The position numbers and the translations under genes were made by a program. A stretch of 64,000 nt of DNA from Chthoniobacterales bacterium (lineage in GTDB: Bacteria; Verrucomicrobiota; Verrucomicrobiia; Chthoniobacterales; DASVRZ01), in the NCBI GenBank assembly GCA_039930045.1, contig JBDSQB010000002.1, positions 574,286-638,285 on the forward strand, read 5' to 3'. The notes under the pieces were generated by a model, which saw only the letters and a program-made list of their open reading frames with translations, searched no databases and had not been told where the DNA came from. This document shows positions 60,454 to 64,000 of the stretch, piece after piece; within the stretch, counting starts at the first letter, position 1, and each line of letters starts with the position of its first letter.

Positions 60454-61239
60454 CTAAATCAGCAGTCGCGCCACCGCTGGCAGGAAATGGTCCTGATAGG
60501 TGATCGCCTGCGGAATGACGCCGCGCTCCTGGAGTAATTTGGCGCGCCATTCGTAGCGCAGAACGCGTCCCGAGGTGGCCGCGTCGGGGAGTGGGCCATT
60601 GGCGTCAGCGATTTCCTCGCGCGACAAATATTCCGGCGTGGTCGCGAGAAATTCAGGGCCGGCCTGCTCGCGCAGGTTCGCATAGATGTGGTCGCGGGCA
60701 TACACCTTCAACTCCAGCTCATCGGGAGTTAGATCGTATTGGAACCGCAAATGCGCCTGCTCTTCCGGCACGCGCTGGATTGCATACACCTCAGACTCGT
60801 CTGGTTTTTGATAGACCAGCGGAATCTCGTAAAGGGAGCGTTTCTCGTCACCAGCGAGTGCGTTCAGCAGGATCGGACGCGTGACATCGTGCACCGGATT
60901 GTAAAATTCGATCGCGTCGCAGAAAAGCTGGTCTGGCTGAATCCGCTGGATCTCGACTCTTAATTTTTCTGCCACGCGCAGAAACAGATCGCTTTCCTCA
61001 TCCAGCAGCGCGTCGTAAAAAGACGACTCCGAAAAATTTAGATACGTCACCCAATCGAGCATTCCGGCGCGAGCGAAACCAGCCTTCGATTGCTCGATGC
61101 GCTCGGGTCCGCCGCCGTCGGTAATCACCACCACATGCGGGCGATGACGTTGCAAAAGTCCATAGATGGCAAGTTCGTGGGCGGGGTGTCCAAACACGGC
61201 CAGCCGGCAGACATCGGAGAGGGAAAAGGGATCGGTCAT
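60454..61239 (-). CDS. PIG-L/LmbE-like protein with altered metal motif
   Basis: 261 aa from ATG 61239, which overlaps the preceding gene by ATGA. LAVFGHPAHELAIYGLLQRH is placed as the LmbE HPDDE motif, though here it reads HPAHE, and VVVITDGGG the following strand; FYNPVHDVTRPILLNAL carries another His near the active site. LmbE/PIG-L enzymes deacetylate GlcNAc-type sugars with zinc. The PAHE change means the deacetylase reaction is doubtful. Between two glycosyltransferases, it probably acts on the same glycan. Confidence 0.6.
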   Translation of the reverse strand: MTDPFSLSDVCRLAVFGHPAHELAIYGLLQRHRPHVVVITDGGGPERIEQSKAGFARAGMLDWVTYLNFSESSFYDALLDEESDLFLRVAEKLRVEIQRIQPDQLFCDAIEFYNPVHDVTRPILLNALAGDEKRSLYEIPLVYQKPDESEVYAIQRVPEEQAHLRFQYDLTPDELELKVYARDHIYANLREQAGPEFLATTPEYLSREEIADANGPLPDAATSGRVLRYEWRAKLLQERGVIPQAITYQDHFLPAVARLLI

Positions 61240-62084
61240 TGGTTCCAAGAGTAGAATTTCAAATTGGCAAAACCATGGACGCGCCACCAGTCGAAAAGCA
61301 AAAACATTCGTTCCCGGAGTGGTTTTTCCAGAACGCGCCGGACTTGTGTTGTAGAACCTGTTTCCGCCAGATCGCTGGCATAAAGCTGGCGATGTTTCCA
61401 AACGACGGCGGCGCGGCACCGGTCGCAATCCGCCTTGTCCAGATTGTGATCTGAGACGCCGGGGATACCCGTGAAACTGCGGGAGTAGGCCCAGAACGAT
61501 TCCTCGGTGGCGACCTTTCCAGACTGGGCGAGGCGGATGAGAAATTCCCAGTCCTCGTAAACGTGAAACCGAGCATCGTAGCGCCCAACGCGTTCCCAGG
61601 AGCTTTTTCGGAAGGCCATGGCGGTGGCATAAATAAAATTCCCGCGGATCAGTTTCTCGTAGTCGAATGGAGTGAACCGGTATTCCTCGCGCACTTTCGT
61701 TCCGTCGGGTTTGTTGATCAGCCGACGCGTGCCGGTGTAAACCAAATCCATGTCATTGCCGAAAAGCCGAATCAGCGTTTCCGCCTGTGGTGGACTCCAA
61801 ATGTTGTCGTCGTCCAGCACGGCGATGAATTTCCCCAAGGCGTGGCGGATGCCGTAATTGAGCGCGACGGCGCGGTTCAGCACGCGGCCTTTCGTGTCGA
61901 GGTGAGTCAAATGCAAGTCGCGCGGCTGCCGGATGACATCGGCCGCAGCACCACCGCTCATGTCCACGACGACAACCTCAAAGTCGCGCGTGGTTTGCGC
62001 GGCCAGACTGTCGAGGCATTCGGCCAGCCGCTCGTTGCGCGCCAGCGTGCGAACGATCACCGATAAGGCTGGAACTCGATTCAT
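61236..62084 (-). CDS. Family 2 glycosyltransferase
   Basis: 282 aa from ATG 62084, which has GGAAGGA upstream; the longer open frame to 62384 overlaps the divergent phosphoesterase. SVIVRTLARNERLAECLDSL is the N-terminal strand-helix, VVVVDMSGG the nucleotide-sugar site, LNRAVALNYGIRHALGKFIAVLDDDNIW holds the DDD metal motif and FHVYEDWEFLIRLA the catalytic ED. A GT-A sugar transferase, first of the trio with the PIG-L-like gene (ATGA) and the GT2 at 59.7 kb. Confidence 0.9.
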   Translation of the reverse strand: MNRVPALSVIVRTLARNERLAECLDSLAAQTTRDFEVVVVDMSGGAAADVIRQPRDLHLTHLDTKGRVLNRAVALNYGIRHALGKFIAVLDDDNIWSPPQAETLIRLFGNDMDLVYTGTRRLINKPDGTKVREEYRFTPFDYEKLIRGNFIYATAMAFRKSSWERVGRYDARFHVYEDWEFLIRLAQSGKVATEESFWAYSRSFTGIPGVSDHNLDKADCDRCRAAVVWKHRQLYASDLAETGSTTQVRRVLEKPLRERMFLLFDWWRVHGFANLKFYSWNQ

Positions 62085-62165
62085 GGCGGAGTCCTTCCTA
62101 ACCGGAGCTGGCGGAAATGACAAATCCTTTGCCTTGCCGTGACGCCCCGACTCATATTTGGCGGC

Positions 62166-63116
62166 ATGGATTCCCCACGTCTCATCACGCGTCGCGAGGC
62201 TTGCGCCCGCGCGCTGATTTTTAGCGCAGCGCTGGCCTTGCCGCGATTGATGCAAGGCGCGCCCAAGACCACCGCCGCCGGTGATGTGCTGCATCTGTTT
62301 TGCTTCGGAGATTGGGGAGTTCATGCGAGTCCGAATCAAATGGCGGTCGCCGCTGCGCTGCAAAAATACGCGAAGGATTTGCACCTCACGCCCGCTGCGC
62401 TAATGCTGCTCGGCGATAATTTTTACGGCCCCAATCCCGGGACCGATTCACCGCGCTGGAAAGTTGAATTCGAGGACATGTATCCCGCGAGCGCGTTTCC
62501 CGGGCCGTGTTATGCAGTGCTGGGAAATCACGATTACGACGACCAGCCCGGCGGCGAAAAGATCCAGATGGATTACGCAAAAACGCCCGGCACGCGCTGG
62601 AAAATGCCCGCGCTCTGGTATCGGCTCGATCTGCCGCACGCGACGTTTCTTTGCGTGGACACGCACTATAACAAGATGACGCCGAAGGAGATTGCCGACC
62701 AGCAAGCCTGGATCGAAATGCAACTCACCCTGCCGCGCAAAGTGCCGTGGATGATCGTCTGCGGGCATCATCCCGTGATGAGTTGCGGACCGCATCACGG
62801 CGACTCAAAGCATCTCGCGGGCTGGAGCGAGCTGTTTTACAAGAATGGCGTGGACGCGTATCTGGCGGGTCACGAGCACGATCTGCAATATCTCCATGAG
62901 GAAAATACGCCGACGCACTGGCTCGTCTCGGGCGGCGGCGGCCAGTCGCTCCACCCCGTCAAACCGGATGTGAAAACCGGCTACGCCAATGCCTGTTTTG
63001 GCTTCCTGCATCTCGCCTTGAGCGCCACGAAAATGGAGGCAACCTTCGTCGGCAGCGACGCCCAGGTTTTATACAACTTCAGCCAAAACGCTCGAGCCAT
63101 TTCGCGCGGGCGGTGA
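62166..63116 (+). CDS. Exported metallophosphoesterase (purple acid phosphatase-like)
   Basis: 316 aa from ATG 62166 (an in-frame GTG lies at 62139). The N-terminus SPRLITRREACARALIFSAA resembles a Tat signal (RR). FCFGDWGVHA, LLGDNFYG, VLGNHDYDD, CGHHPVMS and GHEHDLQYL are the complete metal-ligand set of the acid phosphatase/tartrate-resistant (ACP5) type. It should release phosphate from esters in the periplasm. Convergent with the final gene and overlapping it by 38 bp. Confidence 0.88.
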   Translation: MDSPRLITRREACARALIFSAALALPRLMQGAPKTTAAGDVLHLFCFGDWGVHASPNQMAVAAALQKYAKDLHLTPAALMLLGDNFYGPNPGTDSPRWKVEFEDMYPASAFPGPCYAVLGNHDYDDQPGGEKIQMDYAKTPGTRWKMPALWYRLDLPHATFLCVDTHYNKMTPKEIADQQAWIEMQLTLPRKVPWMIVCGHHPVMSCGPHHGDSKHLAGWSELFYKNGVDAYLAGHEHDLQYLHEENTPTHWLVSGGGGQSLHPVKPDVKTGYANACFGFLHLALSATKMEATFVGSDAQVLYNFSQNARAISRGR

Positions 63117-63990
63117 CGATGTCCTCGGCCTTGCGCTTGGGGCTGAGCTCCCAAATGACAAAGGTTTCCGGCGGCACCAGCGGCATCAACCGGTCGTAAT
63201 CCACCGTGCCGTCGCCGGGCAAATGATGATCCTGGTTGGGCCAAATCGTGTCGTGCAAATGACAGCCGATGAGTCGGCTCCGCATGGAGCTGAGCCATTC
63301 ATAATGATCTACGAAGGAGAGATTTTCCTTGAGCTGAACGTGGCCAAAATCGTGCCAGTAGCCGACGTAGGGTGAATTGACTTCGTCCAAAATGGGCACC
63401 ATTTCCCGCTCAGTCGGGAGTTCCTCATAAGCCTCGCGGCTTTCGACTCCGAGATGAATGTTTCGCTCGGCGGCGTAAGCGGCGATTTTCTTGAGCGCCT
63501 CGGTGGAGCGCTTCACATAGAGCGGCGCTTTGGATTCGCGCTCCTTAACGGCGGCAAGTTTTTTCTGAGTGTATTCGCGGGAGAACTGCTTCCCTTGGAG
63601 GATCATTTCGCCCAATTCATCGGTGATCGGCCCCATCGGAACGGAACCCAAATGGAGCACCACATTCGGCGCTTGGAAGCGCACGGCCCAATCGATCGTC
63701 TGATACGTGAGCTTGAGTGCTCGCTCGCGCTGCGCCGCGATGTGCGAGGTGTATTGGTAGCAATTCGGCGATGCCTGGGTGATTTCGACCGGCAGCGGAC
63801 AAAAATTATGCAGGCTGCTGAAGCGCACATCGCCGCGATCATAGACTTTCTGGATGCCTTCCATCAGCGAAAGCCGCACGCCGTGGCCGAGTTCCACATG
63901 GTCGAAACCCAGCTTCAGTATCTGCTCGAGCATGGTTTCGCCAGATTTTGAGCCCGAAGAGTTCCAACAGCAGGAAAAGGAAAGTCGCAC
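63079..63990 (-). CDS. Sugar phosphate isomerase/epimerase-like TIM barrel
   Basis: 303 aa from GTG 63990 near the window edge, giving MRLSFSCCWNSS; an upstream start outside the window cannot be excluded. NIHLGVESREAYEELPTERE, VGYWHDFGHVQLKEN and IGCHLHDTIWPNQDHHLPGDG supply the Glu, Asp/His, His and Asp metal ligands of the xylose-isomerase-like/AP_endonuc_2 superfamily. It probably isomerises or epimerises a sugar; the substrate is unknown. Confidence 0.82.
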   Translation of the reverse strand: MRLSFSCCWNSSGSKSGETMLEQILKLGFDHVELGHGVRLSLMEGIQKVYDRGDVRFSSLHNFCPLPVEITQASPNCYQYTSHIAAQRERALKLTYQTIDWAVRFQAPNVVLHLGSVPMGPITDELGEMILQGKQFSREYTQKKLAAVKERESKAPLYVKRSTEALKKIAAYAAERNIHLGVESREAYEELPTEREMVPILDEVNSPYVGYWHDFGHVQLKENLSFVDHYEWLSSMRSRLIGCHLHDTIWPNQDHHLPGDGTVDYDRLMPLVPPETFVIWELSPKRKAEDIVTARAKWLERFG

Positions 63991-64000
63991 GTGCTATTTT

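Noticed and set aside
61240-61428. Upstream extension of the PIG-L-like gene
   Set aside because: It overlaps the neighbouring glycosyltransferase; ATG 61239 gives the usual ATGA overlap.
62085-62384. Upstream extension of the glycosyltransferase to 382 codons
   Set aside because: The extra 100 residues are not GT-A-like and lie opposite the phosphoesterase start; ATG 62084 has GGAAGGA upstream.

Overview
The window is 64 kb of densely packed bacterial chromosome and carries 58 protein genes I can support plus one tRNA. It comes from a Gram-negative-type organism: there is a TonB-dependent receptor, a TolQ/TolR/TonB-like set, an RND efflux pair, an outer-membrane barrel protein and PBP1A. 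The mix of a fused fucokinase/GDP-fucose pyrophosphorylase, a double SGNH sialate O-acetylesterase, DUF4139, DUF4198 and DUF2071 proteins and a TorF-like porin suggests Verrucomicrobiota (perhaps the Chthoniobacter/Terrimicrobium side). That placement is an inference from gene content; no rRNA or other marker was available. I recognised no transposase, integrase, CRISPR array, rRNA or DNA-binding transcription regulator.

Layout. 0-4.8 kb: birA (partial), a CoaB-like gene and an NRPS-like gene joined by ATGA overlaps, then a secreted DUF4198 protein. This stretch holds 18 copies of the hexamer TGTTAG/CTAACA, which is rare in the rest of the window. 4.8-13.4 kb: DUF2071, ABC-F ATPase, a 21-bp tandem repeat, DUF4139, a double SGNH esterase, a glutathionyl-hydroquinone reductase, DUF486 and a Spy-like protein. 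13.5-18.5 kb: a minus-strand run of M24 peptidase, UbiX, acyltransferase, phosphoesterase, flippase-like protein and HemB. 18.5-25.7 kb: RND adaptor and pump, DoxX-like protein, tRNA-Phe, TolQ, TolR and a TonB/TolA-like protein. 25.7-30.2 kb: HAD phosphatase, FabG-like reductase, FKP.

30.2-37.8 kb is the most distinctive block: a compact minus-strand cluster of methyltransferase, flavin halogenase-like oxidoreductase, AMP-ligase, second FAD oxidoreductase, free-standing condensation-type acyltransferase, acyl carrier protein, PlsC-like acyltransferase and polysaccharide deacetylase-like protein. It reads as a carrier-protein-based pathway in which an acyl or aryl acid is activated, loaded on the carrier, oxidised or halogenated, methylated and condensed, but it has no ketosynthase. 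A paralogue of its AMP-ligase lies at 52.5-53.9 kb beside a phytanoyl-CoA dioxygenase-like gene.

37.8-43 kb: coaX and a ROK kinase lacking the family zinc cysteines, then a convergent operon with a fucose-isomerase-type enzyme, a class II aldolase and a lactonase. 43-48 kb: TonB-dependent receptor, small secreted protein and a porin-like protein followed by a strong terminator. 48-51.4 kb: adk-like, fmt, pyrH, frr and a DUF4174 protein. 51.4-59.7 kb: dioxygenase, AMP-ligase, hflX, PBP1A, a small zinc-ribbon membrane protein and cimA. 59.7-64 kb: a GT2/PIG-L-like/GT2 trio, a metallophosphoesterase and a sugar isomerase/epimerase-like gene.

The genome is tightly packed. Co-directional genes often overlap by ATGA, several convergent pairs share their stop codons, and two divergent pairs may start on the two strands of one CATG.
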